64,000 bases of DNA from Geosporobacter subterraneus DSM 17957 (GCF_900142145.1 NZ_FQZV01000018.1:1-64000), one strand, 5' to 3'; positions 54,004-62,574 are shown, counted from the first letter of the stretch. Notes: generated by a model not told the origin, from the sequence alone. Numbers and translations are program-made.

Positions 54004-54737
54004 GGCTTTATACCTCTGCAAATTTCATCTGCAATTTTCTCCAATACCTTGCCATAGCGCCTGCAATGTCGGTCATGGAATAAATATAAGGGAGTTCCCG
54101 CATTTTCCAGTTCACTTGCCTGCTTTACATAGGGTAGCTCATAGGCAAAAGAAAGTTCCATCATGCTCTTATAGGTCTTGTCGTCAAATTCTCCGTTAGG
54201 GGTTTGCAGTATATGGGTTTGTTTTTCTGCAATATGAAGTCCCCTTACAAAATCCGAAACACCCTTTTGCCACATTTGTGCTGCTATAGATGGCTTGTGC
54301 AGGGTAAATACCCTATCTGCCATCCAAAGGCCAACACCGGATATGGGATTAGTCATATCGGCGGTTCCATCCACAATGAGAATATCAAAGACCAAAGATG
54401 CGGCATTGATCATCCGTTCTACTTCCTGAATGGCTACAGTATCACAAAGAAGCCCTGTATAATGCGTAGGCAATGATAGGAAAAACAGGTTTTTGCTTTG
54501 TTCATATTCAATAAATTTTTCTCCGATATTGGGGTTATCATCGTTCAATGCTTGGAAAAGTCCCTTTTCTTCAGGAACACTTTGGCCAAAGAAGACTTGC
54601 AGGTCTCCATAGATAAGGTTAGTGGAAATGAGCCCCACCAACATATCACGCTTAGAAAGAGCGCAAGCAAGATTGACCGCAAAGGTTGTTTTACCGCTGT
54701 TATTGCCGCCCCAAACGGCATAGATTTTATTGCTCAT
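54000..54737 (-). CDS. tadZ: TadZ-type ParA-like localisation ATPase
   Basis: 245 residues of the MinD/ParA fold with an altered Walker A GGNNSGKTTFAVNLA and FDILIVDGTADMT. TadZ places the Tad apparatus in the cell. Overlaps cpaB by 11 bases. Confidence 0.78.
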   Translation of the reverse strand: MSNKIYAVWGGNNSGKTTFAVNLACALSKRDMLVGLISTNLIYGDLQVFFGQSVPEEKGLFQALNDDNPNIGEKFIEYEQSKNLFFLSLPTHYTGLLCDTVAIQEVERMINAASLVFDILIVDGTADMTNPISGVGLWMADRVFTLHKPSIAAQMWQKGVSDFVRGLHIAEKQTHILQTPNGEFDDKTYKSMMELSFAYELPYVKQASELENAGTPLYLFHDRHCRRYGKVLEKIADEICRGIKP

Positions 54738-55440
54738 AGTTCATAACACCTCGTTTCTCAAAAATTATGTGTAGCTTGCCTGTATATTCGGCTTGGATAA
54801 GCTTTTCAGCCTGTGCCTCGGTAACGATAAGCGTAACAGCTTTAGGAACAGTATCACCATTAGGTGACTGACCGCTTTTTTGCTGTTCTCGCATTTCTGC
54901 TGTATCTTGCGTTCTGGCATTTTCCACACTGTAAACCTCCAGCCCTTTTAGTTCGGGATAAATAATAACTTGTGGAGAAGAATCCTGACCATCTGATGCC
55001 TGTTCTAAAAATACTGCCACAGTTACTATGTCTCCGTTTTGGAGATGTGAGGAAAGTCCTGCTGCAATACTTGGGACGCTGATAGTAACAAGGCGCTGGT
55101 TATTCTTAGCGATGCGGTCTAATAACTCACTTACAAGAAATACGCCAAGTTTTTGTGGAAAGAAATAATCTCCCTTGATGATATTGGTCTGTGCAACCTT
55201 ACCTAAAACCGTGTCTTTGTCGTTGATAACACCTTCAGGTAGACCATAGTTTCCCACTTCCACGGTGGTAAGGTGATTATCTTTAATCTCCGTTCCCACT
55301 GGAATGTCCTCTGATGCCCTGAGCACTATAATCGTTGCGCTTTTATCCTCGTAAAACCCTGGCAAGAGCCCAAAGGATATAGCTGCTGCAACACCAATAC
55401 AGAGGACACATAGAAATATCCGGTTTTTTAGTATCTTCAA
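54727..55440 (-). CDS. cpaB: CpaB/RcpC-type pilus assembly protein
   Basis: 237 residues from TTG 55440. N-terminal membrane helix, SAF domain (RASEDIPVGTEIKDNHLTTVEVG), and LVTISVPSIAAGLSSHLQNGD followed by VTLIVTEAQAEKLIQAEYTG. CpaB/RcpC stabilises the pilus at the envelope. First gene of the Tad cluster. Confidence 0.88.
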   Translation of the reverse strand: MKILKNRIFLCVLCIGVAAAISFGLLPGFYEDKSATIIVLRASEDIPVGTEIKDNHLTTVEVGNYGLPEGVINDKDTVLGKVAQTNIIKGDYFFPQKLGVFLVSELLDRIAKNNQRLVTISVPSIAAGLSSHLQNGDIVTVAVFLEQASDGQDSSPQVIIYPELKGLEVYSVENARTQDTAEMREQQKSGQSPNGDTVPKAVTLIVTEAQAEKLIQAEYTGKLHIIFEKRGVMNYEQ

Positions 55441-55504
55441 ACTGCTCTAAGCCTCCTTTCGTTGTAATAAAGTTAAAGCTCCCCGTGTTTTTACAGAGAG
55501 CTTA

Positions 55505-55654
55505 TTACTTGCCGAAAAAGAAATGCGATTGTTTCTCTTGCTCCTTCTCGGTATTTTGTGTTTTATTCTCCTTCTGTCCCTCCTTGCTGCTTATATGAAT
55601 TCTGTGGATAAGGGTACGAAATACTTTTGGTTTCTTTTGTTTTGTCTGTTTCAT
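55505..55654 (-). CDS. 49-residue basic protein ahead of the Tad cluster
   Basis: ATG 55654 follows AAGGAGTC and the frame ends TAA 55505. Very rich in Lys, Gln and Glu, disordered, ending in FFFGK. No family recognised. Presence of a strong ribosome site is the main support. Confidence 0.5.
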   Translation of the reverse strand: MKQTKQKKPKVFRTLIHRIHISSKEGQKENKTQNTEKEQEKQSHFFFGK

Positions 55655-55687
55655 AAATGACTCCTTCCTACATGAGTTATACTTGTA

Positions 55688-55729
55688 TTACCAGCCGAAA
55701 GGCATAGATATTTCTTTTTCGGCTGGTAA
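55688..55729. terminator. Perfect 13-bp hairpin before the Tad operon
   Basis: TTACCAGCCGAAA (55688-55700) pairs with TTTCGGCTGGTAA (55717-55729), 16-base loop, followed by TTTT on the plus strand. On the transcribed minus strand no T-run follows, so it may be an attenuator or a processing site rather than a full stop. Confidence 0.55.
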
Positions 55730-55833
55730 TTTTCAGGGGAGGGGTGTGGGGAGGGGAAAACTGCAAAGCCACCATTGGACGTATGCCATCAAATGGATAG
55801 ACTACCCCCTTGGTATAAAATATTTTCCAACCT

Positions 55834-56007
55834 TTAATCATCAAATATATCGCACTTTTCCTTGCTGCATTTGTTACAACTCATATCAAAATCCGGGCAG
55901 TGCTTACAATCACGCTCCTTCATCGTTTTAATATGTCGGCGGTAATGTCCCGGTTTTTCCTGCATCATACGCTCATATTCGCGTAAATGCCCTTCTGTAA
56001 AGTGCAT
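55834..56007 (-). CDS. 57-residue Cys-rich protein
   Basis: ATG 56007 follows AAAGGAGGTG; stop TAA 55834. The C-terminal half has C34xxC37, C44xxC47 and C52, a probable zinc-binding module. It lies between parB and the Tad cluster. Function unknown. Confidence 0.6.
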   Translation of the reverse strand: MHFTEGHLREYERMMQEKPGHYRRHIKTMKERDCKHCPDFDMSCNKCSKEKCDIFDD

Positions 56008-56083
56008 GGTAACACCTCCTTTCTAAAAGGGCATAAAAAAACGTCCTCGGTTATTTGAGGGCGAAATGATTTCCTTGCGTTAG

Positions 56084-57031
56084 TTATCGTTCCTGATCTC
56101 TTTTCCGCTTTTTATACCAGCTTTCCAAAAGCTGAACAATTAAATCCTCTTTTTGCTTTTCAGAAAAGCTCTTGGGGAAAAAGCGGTCAATACGTTCACG
56201 CTTAATATTGAATTTTTCCTTTTGATTAGGCTTTTCTTCGGTAAGAATAGAGAAAATAACATCCACATTCAGCCTGCCATCCTGACTAAGCTTTTTCATT
56301 CGCTGTGCCTGTGATAGGGATGGGGAGCATTCTTCCGACTGCATGGTAGTATATAGGTCTTGCTGTTCATTTTCGGTCAAGTAGGAAATCTCCACAGCAG
56401 GGTTAAAAGCAATCTGCTTTTCGTCTACCATTTCAAGGATAGAGGGGAGCAAATATGTGAGGCGAATATACCGGAATATCTGATTTTTACTTTCACCTGT
56501 TTGCATCGCCAATTCATCACTTGAAGTTTTAGTGGAAAAATTATTCCCAACTTGGGAATAATTATCTTCCATACTTGGTCTACCTGCTTGTCGTTTCATA
56601 GCTTCCAACTTCATCTTATAGGCGAAAGCTTTTTCACTGGGTAAAATACTTTCTCTCTGAAGATTGCTGTCAACCATAATAATCGTAGCTGCATTATCAT
56701 CCATATCTCGGACTATACAGGGCATAGTTTCACATCCGGCAAGCTCGCTTGCCTTTTTGCGACGGTGCCCAGCAACCATTTCATAACCACCGTCAGCTTT
56801 GGGTCTTACAAGGCCGGGGACTAAAACACCGTATTGTTTTACGCTGTCAGCCATTTCCAGCATGGCTTCATCAGCTTTTACCTTAAAAGGATGATTAGGA
56901 AAATCACTGATTTCAGATAGGGGAATCTCAAGCACCTTTTCCCGCTGACTATCTTCACGGCTTTCCTCTGTCGAAAACAGATCATCTACTGATGCCAGTT
57001 TGATGCTGTCTCTTACGCTGTTTTTCGCCAA
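56084..57031 (-). CDS. parB: ParB-type partition protein
   Basis: 315 residues from TTG 57031, preceded by AAGGAGGTG. ParB N domain with VPGLVRPKADGGYEMVAGHRRKKA and a central HTH region (DELAMQTGESKNQIFRYIRL). It overlaps parA by 50 bases. With ParA it segregates the excised circular element or helps its maintenance. Confidence 0.9.
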   Translation of the reverse strand: MAKNSVRDSIKLASVDDLFSTEESREDSQREKVLEIPLSEISDFPNHPFKVKADEAMLEMADSVKQYGVLVPGLVRPKADGGYEMVAGHRRKKASELAGCETMPCIVRDMDDNAATIIMVDSNLQRESILPSEKAFAYKMKLEAMKRQAGRPSMEDNYSQVGNNFSTKTSSDELAMQTGESKNQIFRYIRLTYLLPSILEMVDEKQIAFNPAVEISYLTENEQQDLYTTMQSEECSPSLSQAQRMKKLSQDGRLNVDVIFSILTEEKPNQKEKFNIKRERIDRFFPKSFSEKQKEDLIVQLLESWYKKRKRDQER

Positions 57032-57806
57032 TATCCTGCACCTCCTTTGTAAAGGCTTCATAGGCTTTGGCGGCGATTCCCCGTGGATCATGAGTATAGA
57101 TACTTTTACCCTCTGCACTTGTTTCAGCCGCCCTGATGGACAAAGGTATTTCCGTTTGAAAAACTCGCAGCTTATCGCCATAATCACGCCGCAGGACAAA
57201 GGAAATATCCTTTGCAAAGTTGGTACGGTTATCTACCATTGTTAGCAAAACACCGTCAATGGTTAGCTTTGGATTGATTTGCCTTCTTACTCTGGCAATG
57301 GTCTGTAAAAGCTGTGTCATTCCTTTGGCTGGCAGGTAATGGGCCTGTACGGGAATAATCACGCTGTCCGCAGCAGCAAGGGCATTAATAGTCATCATTC
57401 CTAAACTGGGCATACAGTCAATCAGCACATAATCATATTTGTTTTTGATGGTGTTGATGTAGCTGCGTAATACGGTTTCACGGCTCATAGTGTTCACTAA
57501 TGATACTTCAATAGCAGATAATTCAATGTTGCCTGGGATAAGGTCAACGCCTTCTGCATGTTGAAGAATACCTTCATTAGCTTCATACGGTTCCTCCATC
57601 ATGGTTTTGCTTAGGATAGTAGCCAATGAAATGTGTAGATTATCCGGCTCCTGATAGCCTAATGAATCTGTCAGGTTTCCCTGTGCATCCGCATCTATCA
57701 GAAGCACTTTATGTCCCTGTACTGCAAGGCCTATACCAAGATTGACTGTCGTGGTTGTTTTCCCCGTGCCGCCTTTCTGATTGGCAAGGGCGATTACTTT
57801 TGACAC
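56982..57806 (-). CDS. parA: ParA-type partition ATPase
   Basis: 274 residues from GTG 57806. Deviant Walker A NQKGGTGKTTTTVNLG, LIDADAQGNLTDSLG and YVLIDCMPSLGMMTINAL. It works with ParB. It precedes the Tad and transfer genes on the same strand. Confidence 0.92.
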   Translation of the reverse strand: MSKVIALANQKGGTGKTTTTVNLGIGLAVQGHKVLLIDADAQGNLTDSLGYQEPDNLHISLATILSKTMMEEPYEANEGILQHAEGVDLIPGNIELSAIEVSLVNTMSRETVLRSYINTIKNKYDYVLIDCMPSLGMMTINALAAADSVIIPVQAHYLPAKGMTQLLQTIARVRRQINPKLTIDGVLLTMVDNRTNFAKDISFVLRRDYGDKLRVFQTEIPLSIRAAETSAEGKSIYTHDPRGIAAKAYEAFTKEVQDIGEKQRKRQHQTGISR

Positions 57807-57829
57807 CTAAAATTCCCCCTTTCACGTAA

Positions 57830-57870
57830 AGAAGCCGTTTGCTTTATATGGTCAATAAAGCAAACGGCTT
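57830..57870 (-). terminator. Terminator between hamB and parA
   Basis: A near-perfect stem pairs GAAGCCGTT-GCTTTA with TAAAGCAAACGGCTTC. It ends leftward transcription from hamB. Confidence 0.7.
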
Positions 57871-57886
57871 CTTTGTAATATATATG

Positions 57887-57930
57887 AAAAGAGAACATAA
57901 GCAATAAACCTATATCCTCTTGTTCATTAA
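57887..57930. repeat. Imperfect direct repeat, left of the Hachiman module
   Basis: Starts AAAAGAGAACATAAGC and ends near CTCTTGTTCATT. A related copy lies at 61363-61405, on the other side of hamB, hamA and the DUF1413 gene. Confidence 0.7.
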
Positions 57931-57947
57931 ATTATTTGATTGTAATA

Positions 57948-60032
57948 CTAAATAATATTTTTGATAACATACATTGTAACATAGCTTACATCTTTAATTT
58001 TGTTAAAGTTATCTGTTAACCTTTGTTTCAACTCAACAGCATCATCAAAATCATCACCTATAACTTTTATGACTTTTTCAATGTCTCTTTCATAAATACC
58101 TAAATCAAGCAACATTTTTTTGTGTTTTACATTTGAGAAGTAGAGAAATTCAATTGTATTAATTATTTTTTCATCAAGTATACTAATTAGCTTTTCTTTA
58201 ACATTATCTAACTGCAAAAAGTATCTAATTATTGTTACACGATTGTAAAAGGTATGCTCAATAAAACTTGTTTTTATCTTTATTGCTTCTGAAATCAAGT
58301 AGTTTATTTCTCGATTAAAGTGTTTTTTCGTGTCGTCTACGACTTTTTTTATTCGAGGTCTGGTTTTATTCAATAAACTGGTAATTAAGCTAACAGTTAA
58401 TTTTCTGTCACGAAGATTATCGTTATTATACATTCCTCCGCATATTAGATACAAAATATCTACCAGCATATACCTCCCTTGTTTATCATTGTCTAAGAAT
58501 TGTTGTAGAGCGAAAATCAGATTTTCTTTGTTTATAATATACCTTTCGTACATTACAACAATATTGTCAAATCTAATTTTGGTTCCTATATTTGCAATAT
58601 AATCATCTTTTGTTATACCAAGGCGCTTAAAAAAAGAAATTACCTCTGGATGCTCATTAATATTTCCTGTCTGAATATCAATATCTATACTTATATCAGT
58701 TACTTCAAATTTTATATTCTTTATAGCATCAGCTTTCTTAAATTCAGGATCATTTTGTGATTTAATATAATAAGCATCACCAATATAGTGCTTAAAGAGA
58801 CGCCCTGTTCTACCAACCAAATTAAAAAAATCAAAAGCCGAAAAGGGCTCTTCACCAGGTCTTGCTGATTTCCTCGAAGGCTTGGTAATTATAATGTTTT
58901 TAGCCGTGGTATTTACACCCTCTAAAAGGGTAGAAGTACACAGCAATTTGTTGTATATGCTGCTTTGTTCATAGTAATCCAATTGAAAGATTCTTGTTCC
59001 AACGGGTATTTGCCCATTATGTATTAAATATCCCCTTTCAAGGGCTGTTATTAAGCACCAATCCTCATGAATTTCTTCTTTTGCCCAAGTAATAAAGGAA
59101 GCGACCTCTGGGATAAGTTCTTCCAACAGGGGCTCCTGCGCAATTACATTAGTAATATAATTATACATACCAGCAACTGTAGGGAAATATATAAGTGTTT
59201 TATCATCTGCCCTCAATCCAGCTAAGATTCTTTTTGTTTCTGGAAACCTATCAGTCTCGCTAAGAATACGGTTTATTTTAACTTCATTTACAACAGGAGA
59301 GTAATTTGTGTTAAAAAACACTGGAGTTTTTTCTAATTTTTCGGTATCCTCAACACTTTTTATAAAAGGAGCCAATAATACATATTTTTCAGCCTTTTTA
59401 GAAAGATGGTAGTACGCCATATTAAGAACAAGCACTCTATCATCGTTTTTATCAGTCTCGAGTTTATAAACTTCATCAATGACCATAAAATCAATTTTCT
59501 CAATTTTATGATAAGACGATTCTTGTACTACACGATCATGTGTTAAGATAAATATATTTGAAATGGTAAAGTCATATTCTTTATCTTCACTAATGTTAGT
59601 ATGTATTTTGTATAAACTGAATTTATTGCGAAATTTTTTGATTATTTTCTTGAAATACTCATCTACAAGAGCTAATGTGGGCACTATTAATACAACATTC
59701 TTGGGTTGATACCTTACAATATATTCAAAAATACAAAAAGTCTTACCAAAGCTTGTTGGCGCACTTATTATAGATGCGTCGTGTTCTTTAATATGATTTA
59801 TAATCTGTAATTGCTCGGGATGTAGGGATATATTCTCATCAATGATGGACATTGCAAAAGCGTTATATACTAATGAATCAAGAGAATAATTGTCTGAATA
59901 CACCGTCAAGTCAAGCGCAAATAAATCTTCAGCAATATTCTTTGCCAAAGCAGTTGAGTTTTCTGAGTTTCCTAACGCTTTTATATACTCTTCACGTATC
60001 ACTTGAGGATTATCTGTTGGCTTCATTTTCAT
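57948..60032 (-). CDS. hamB: HamB, helicase of a Hachiman defence system
   Basis: 694 residues from ATG 60032 (GGAGG upstream). SF2 helicase: Walker A APTSFGKT (91-98), motif II DEVY (186-189, in place of DEAH), STLLEGVN (motif V, about 367-374), NLVGRTGR (motif VI, about 404-411), then a long helical C-terminus. It starts inside the end of hamA with a 23-base overlap. In Hachiman, HamB senses DNA and releases the HamA nuclease. Base composition is more AT-rich than the transfer genes around it. Confidence 0.9.
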   Translation of the reverse strand: MKMKPTDNPQVIREEYIKALGNSENSTALAKNIAEDLFALDLTVYSDNYSLDSLVYNAFAMSIIDENISLHPEQLQIINHIKEHDASIISAPTSFGKTFCIFEYIVRYQPKNVVLIVPTLALVDEYFKKIIKKFRNKFSLYKIHTNISEDKEYDFTISNIFILTHDRVVQESSYHKIEKIDFMVIDEVYKLETDKNDDRVLVLNMAYYHLSKKAEKYVLLAPFIKSVEDTEKLEKTPVFFNTNYSPVVNEVKINRILSETDRFPETKRILAGLRADDKTLIYFPTVAGMYNYITNVIAQEPLLEELIPEVASFITWAKEEIHEDWCLITALERGYLIHNGQIPVGTRIFQLDYYEQSSIYNKLLCTSTLLEGVNTTAKNIIITKPSRKSARPGEEPFSAFDFFNLVGRTGRLFKHYIGDAYYIKSQNDPEFKKADAIKNIKFEVTDISIDIDIQTGNINEHPEVISFFKRLGITKDDYIANIGTKIRFDNIVVMYERYIINKENLIFALQQFLDNDKQGRYMLVDILYLICGGMYNNDNLRDRKLTVSLITSLLNKTRPRIKKVVDDTKKHFNREINYLISEAIKIKTSFIEHTFYNRVTIIRYFLQLDNVKEKLISILDEKIINTIEFLYFSNVKHKKMLLDLGIYERDIEKVIKVIGDDFDDAVELKQRLTDNFNKIKDVSYVTMYVIKNII

Positions 60033-60999
60033 AATAATCCTCCATTTCTTTTATCATTTTTGTAAAAATTGTAATCATTTTTGTTTTATTAATGATAGGT
60101 AAAGAAATCCCAATTAAGCATGTCTTAATACCAAACATCTTAAATGAAGATACTTTACTTAGCTTATCTAATATTTTTTTGTTATCAACTTCCGTTCCGT
60201 GCGCAATAAAAATTGGAATACCAATTTGAGTAATACCTGCTTTATCTATAAATTTTTGAATAGTAGTTGTAGTTTCTACAGCCTCTCCAAATAACTCGGT
60301 AAACTTGTATAATTTATCCTTATACAGCCTGTTACTTAATACCAATCTATACTCCTCTGATAACTGCTTTTCATAATCGCTCAATGATTTTTTTATTAAT
60401 TGAATTCCATTTGACAGGCTAATACTGACCTTAGATTCTCCAAATAATAGTAAATTCTCTTTTTCAGAGTAAAACAAGGTATCTATGCCATAAACACTCA
60501 TGTTAGTATCAGTTTGCAAATGAACTTTCGGTATAATGCAATCAAAATGAAAGTATTCGCTTAACAAGCAGCAGAACATATACTCGCCTATTTTACCGAT
60601 CTTATCTAAACGGACATATATCTTTCCGTCTTTTTCTACACAGCTCATTTCTTTTTTAAGCAGATCAACAATAGCCTCTTCTAATTCTGAAATATCTTTT
60701 TCAATATTTATGTCATCAATATATGTTCTTAAATGTTTAAATAAAGTCGCGTAATTAATAATTCCGGGGGTAAATTTAATATTTGCCTTATGTTCAGCAT
60801 ATCTAAGCAGACTATCTTCATTAAAAAAGAAACGAAATAGGCCTTCATAGAATCCATAAGCATCTTGGATTTCAACATGAATAAAAGAGTAATTATCTTT
60901 ATATGAATATATATTAAAACATTTAAAGCATTCTTTAACTATTTTTATACCTGCCAAATTTAAGTCCCCCATATCCTCAATGCTTTTCCACAAATCCAC
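60010..60999 (-). CDS. hamA: HamA (DUF1837) nuclease of a Hachiman system
   Basis: 329 residues from GTG 60999. The PD-(D/E)XK-type DUF1837 core is visible: IGEYMFCCLLSEYF (E139), VYGIDTLFYS (D173) and LFGESKVS (E188, K190). The catalytic residues are all present, so it should be active. HamA cuts DNA when HamB is triggered by phage. No strong Shine-Dalgarno precedes the start; it lies 4 bases after the DUF1413 stop, so translation is probably coupled. Confidence 0.9.
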   Translation of the reverse strand: MDLWKSIEDMGDLNLAGIKIVKECFKCFNIYSYKDNYSFIHVEIQDAYGFYEGLFRFFFNEDSLLRYAEHKANIKFTPGIINYATLFKHLRTYIDDINIEKDISELEEAIVDLLKKEMSCVEKDGKIYVRLDKIGKIGEYMFCCLLSEYFHFDCIIPKVHLQTDTNMSVYGIDTLFYSEKENLLLFGESKVSISLSNGIQLIKKSLSDYEKQLSEEYRLVLSNRLYKDKLYKFTELFGEAVETTTTIQKFIDKAGITQIGIPIFIAHGTEVDNKKILDKLSKVSSFKMFGIKTCLIGISLPIINKTKMITIFTKMIKEMEDYYENEANR

Positions 61000-61003
61000 G
61001 TAA

Positions 61004-61264
61004 TTAGTCTGATAAGACTATTTTCTCTCTAACTATAACTACATATTTCTGCTGCCCAGAGGAGGTTTTTTCAATCGCTTGTATCTGAATTTTCGAGGTG
61101 TTCACATGATTTAAAAACAATGTGCCAAGCAGTAGGCGGTGGCTACGAGGGATTCGGTTCCATACATAACCTTTAAACAAATCTCTTAAAAGAAAAACTT
61201 CACCTTGCTTTAAATTCTCTGTCTCTTTAATGGCACTAATTAGAAGAGTGTTTACAGTTTGCAT
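61004..61264 (-). CDS. DUF1413-type protein in front of hamA
   Basis: 86 residues from ATG 61264 (GGAGG upstream). Core ENLKQGEVFLLRDLFKGYVWNRIP, then RLLLGTLFLNHVN, the DUF1413 pattern. DUF1413 genes are frequent on clostridial elements. Here it leads the Hachiman operon and may be a regulator or a third component; that is inference. Its leader contains an anti-Shine-Dalgarno stretch (see 61266-61358). Confidence 0.8.
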   Translation of the reverse strand: MQTVNTLLISAIKETENLKQGEVFLLRDLFKGYVWNRIPRSHRLLLGTLFLNHVNTSKIQIQAIEKTSSGQQKYVVIVREKIVLSD

Positions 61265-61265
61265 T

Positions 61266-61358
61266 AAAAAGCCTCCATGTAATATCAATGACAACAACGT
61301 TATTAATGTCATTATATCACTAATATTACATTATCTCCACTAATCATGGAGGTTTTTA
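61266..61358 (-). promoter_or_regulatory. Leader with inverted repeat covering the DUF1413 ribosome site
   Basis: CATGGAGGCTTTTT (61279-61266 on the minus strand, containing the Shine-Dalgarno) is complementary, apart from one base, to AAAAACCTCCATG (61358-61346). The two arms are about 65 bases apart. If the transcript starts upstream of 61358, the arm could hide the ribosome site. A TATAAT-like box lies inside the loop, so the start point is open. Confidence 0.45.
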
Positions 61359-61362
61359 TCTA

Positions 61363-61405
61363 AAAAGAGAACATAAGCCAAAACCCATGTTCTCTTGTCC
61401 ATTCT
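61363..61405 (-). terminator. Terminator of the Xis-like gene and right copy of the direct repeat
   Basis: AGAGAACAT pairs with ATGTTCTCT, and TTTTTAG follows on the minus strand. The same sequence, in decayed form, lies at 57887-57930 (AAAAGAGAACATAAGC shared). Confidence 0.7.
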
Positions 61406-61417
61406 ATTTTAATATTG

Positions 61418-61669
61418 CTAAACTTGTACTTTTAACTTTTCCCGGTACTCAGCATAATGTTCACTTAGTACATATTCAATAATCCATACTTTGGGGATCA
61501 TATAGGTATTGCGAATGTAAAAATGCTTTACATGGTTTCCTCTTAAAAGTTTCCGTGCTGTACTATCAGCAATTCCACCTAACATAGATTTAAATTCATC
61601 CAGAGTAACTACGTCAGGATATGGTTTAAAAATTTCTTTATAGTATTCTTGATTTCTCACAGTCATCAT
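61418..61669 (-). CDS. Excisionase-like DNA-binding protein
   Basis: 83 residues with a MerR/Xis-like winged helix: VTLDEFKSMLGGIADSTARKLLRGNHVKHFYI, followed by YMIPKVWIIEYVLS. It is the gene closest to the right attachment site, as is usual for xis. The integrase that should accompany it is not in the window. Confidence 0.65.
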   Translation of the reverse strand: MMTVRNQEYYKEIFKPYPDVVTLDEFKSMLGGIADSTARKLLRGNHVKHFYIRNTYMIPKVWIIEYVLSEHYAEYREKLKVQV

Positions 61670-61959
61670 CTCCCAAATTTTACTTGTCAGTGGTAGGAGT
61701 GACTGTTACAAAAAAGTATTGAATTAATATTAATGATGGTTGATGCAGAAGGTGAACGGGTTCTTCATCCCTCCATATCCCTCCAATATCCCTCCAACGT
61801 CCAAAATTTATCTCAAAATTGGCTTTTTATTTAAACTTTGAAACGGTGGGATTTGGGGAGGTTAAAGTGCTTCAAAAGTCCATTTTACAAGGCTTTAAGC
61901 GGTCTTTAACTTCCAGTGAAGTAGAGTAGTTTCTTAGTAGTTCCAAATGTTTTGCAAAA
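61670..61959. other. Gene-free stretch between the Xis-like gene and att
   Basis: No open frame with a ribosome site. Repeated TCCCTCCA-type triplets (near 61766-61800: catccctccat, atccctccaa) could be recombinase-binding arms. Otherwise nothing seen. Confidence 0.4.
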
Positions 61960-62014
61960 CTCAAAATCCGGCGATAGCAATATCGTGAGGGTTCAAGTCC
62001 CTCCTTCGGCACCA
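61960..62014 (+). repeat. attR: 3' half of tRNA-Leu(CAA)
   Basis: The segment begins exactly at the anticodon loop CTCAAAA and continues TCCGG, variable arm CGATAgcaaTATCG, T-arm GAGGGTTCAAGTCCCTC, acceptor strand CTTCGGC, discriminator A and CCA. The sequence upstream cannot form the 5' half. This is the remnant left by a tyrosine-recombinase element that integrated in the anticodon loop. Confidence 0.85.
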
Positions 62015-62019
62015 GTGAA

Positions 62020-62055
62020 AAAACCTAGGTTTTCATAACCTAGGTTTTGTTTATT
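62020..62055 (+). terminator. Terminator downstream of the tRNA remnant
   Basis: AACCTAGGTT...AACCTAGGTT with a short loop, followed by TTTGTTT. Confidence 0.65.
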
Positions 62056-62208
62056 TTGCCCTTTAACGATTGTAAAATATGTATCGCACAAAGCTGCTTA
62101 TGTATAGAATATGGTAATTAGCGTTATATTCCAAAACACTCATAAAACCAATGGTAAAATATGATTAATCAATGATTTTGCTACAGGGCTTTAAAAGGGG
62201 GTATTGGG

Positions 62209-62421
62209 ATGCAAACAAGCAGTAAAATGGATTATGTTTATAAAATTCTAAAACAATCACCGGAGCTTTCACCTATCGATTTGTTTTATCTATTCGGTTT
62301 TAAGGGTTCTGCTGAGGAATTGATTGAAATCTACGAGAGTCTATCGGATAAGAATCAAAAACTGCTGGTAGACTATGCAAGAAAGTTCTTAGAAACAGAA
62401 AAGAGTGAAGCTGCTTCTTAA
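62209..62421 (+). CDS. 70-residue protein of unknown function
   Basis: Starts after GGGGGT. Helical and acidic, with SPELSPIDLFYLFGFKGSAEE, then a Lys/Glu tail. It lies outside the element, between att and the microcompartment operon. No family recognised. Confidence 0.6.
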   Translation: MQTSSKMDYVYKILKQSPELSPIDLFYLFGFKGSAEELIEIYESLSDKNQKLLVDYARKFLETEKSEAAS

Positions 62422-62425
62422 GACA

Positions 62426-62488
62426 AAGAAAAGGGGCTGTCTCAAAATAGATAATACTATCTAGGGCTGAGACGCCCTTTTTCTTTTG
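62426..62488 (+). terminator. Terminator after the 62209 gene
   Basis: GGGGC-GTCTC pairs with GAGAC-GCCC, with an inner AGATA/TATCT, followed by TTTTTC. Confidence 0.6.
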
Positions 62489-62574
62489 TTTTTAACATAG
62501 TTTTGATCTGTTATAGGTAATTCTTATGAAACTTCAGATAGTGTATGGTTATATAGCAGTGTGATTGAGAAGTT

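Noticed and set aside
57032..57217. Upstream extension of parB to 57217
   Set aside because: It lies inside parA in another frame, lacks ParB sequence, and the strong ribosome site supports TTG 57031.
61921..62014. Complete tRNA-Leu gene
   Set aside because: No GCCGAAG 5' acceptor strand, D-arm or left anticodon arm can be formed upstream.
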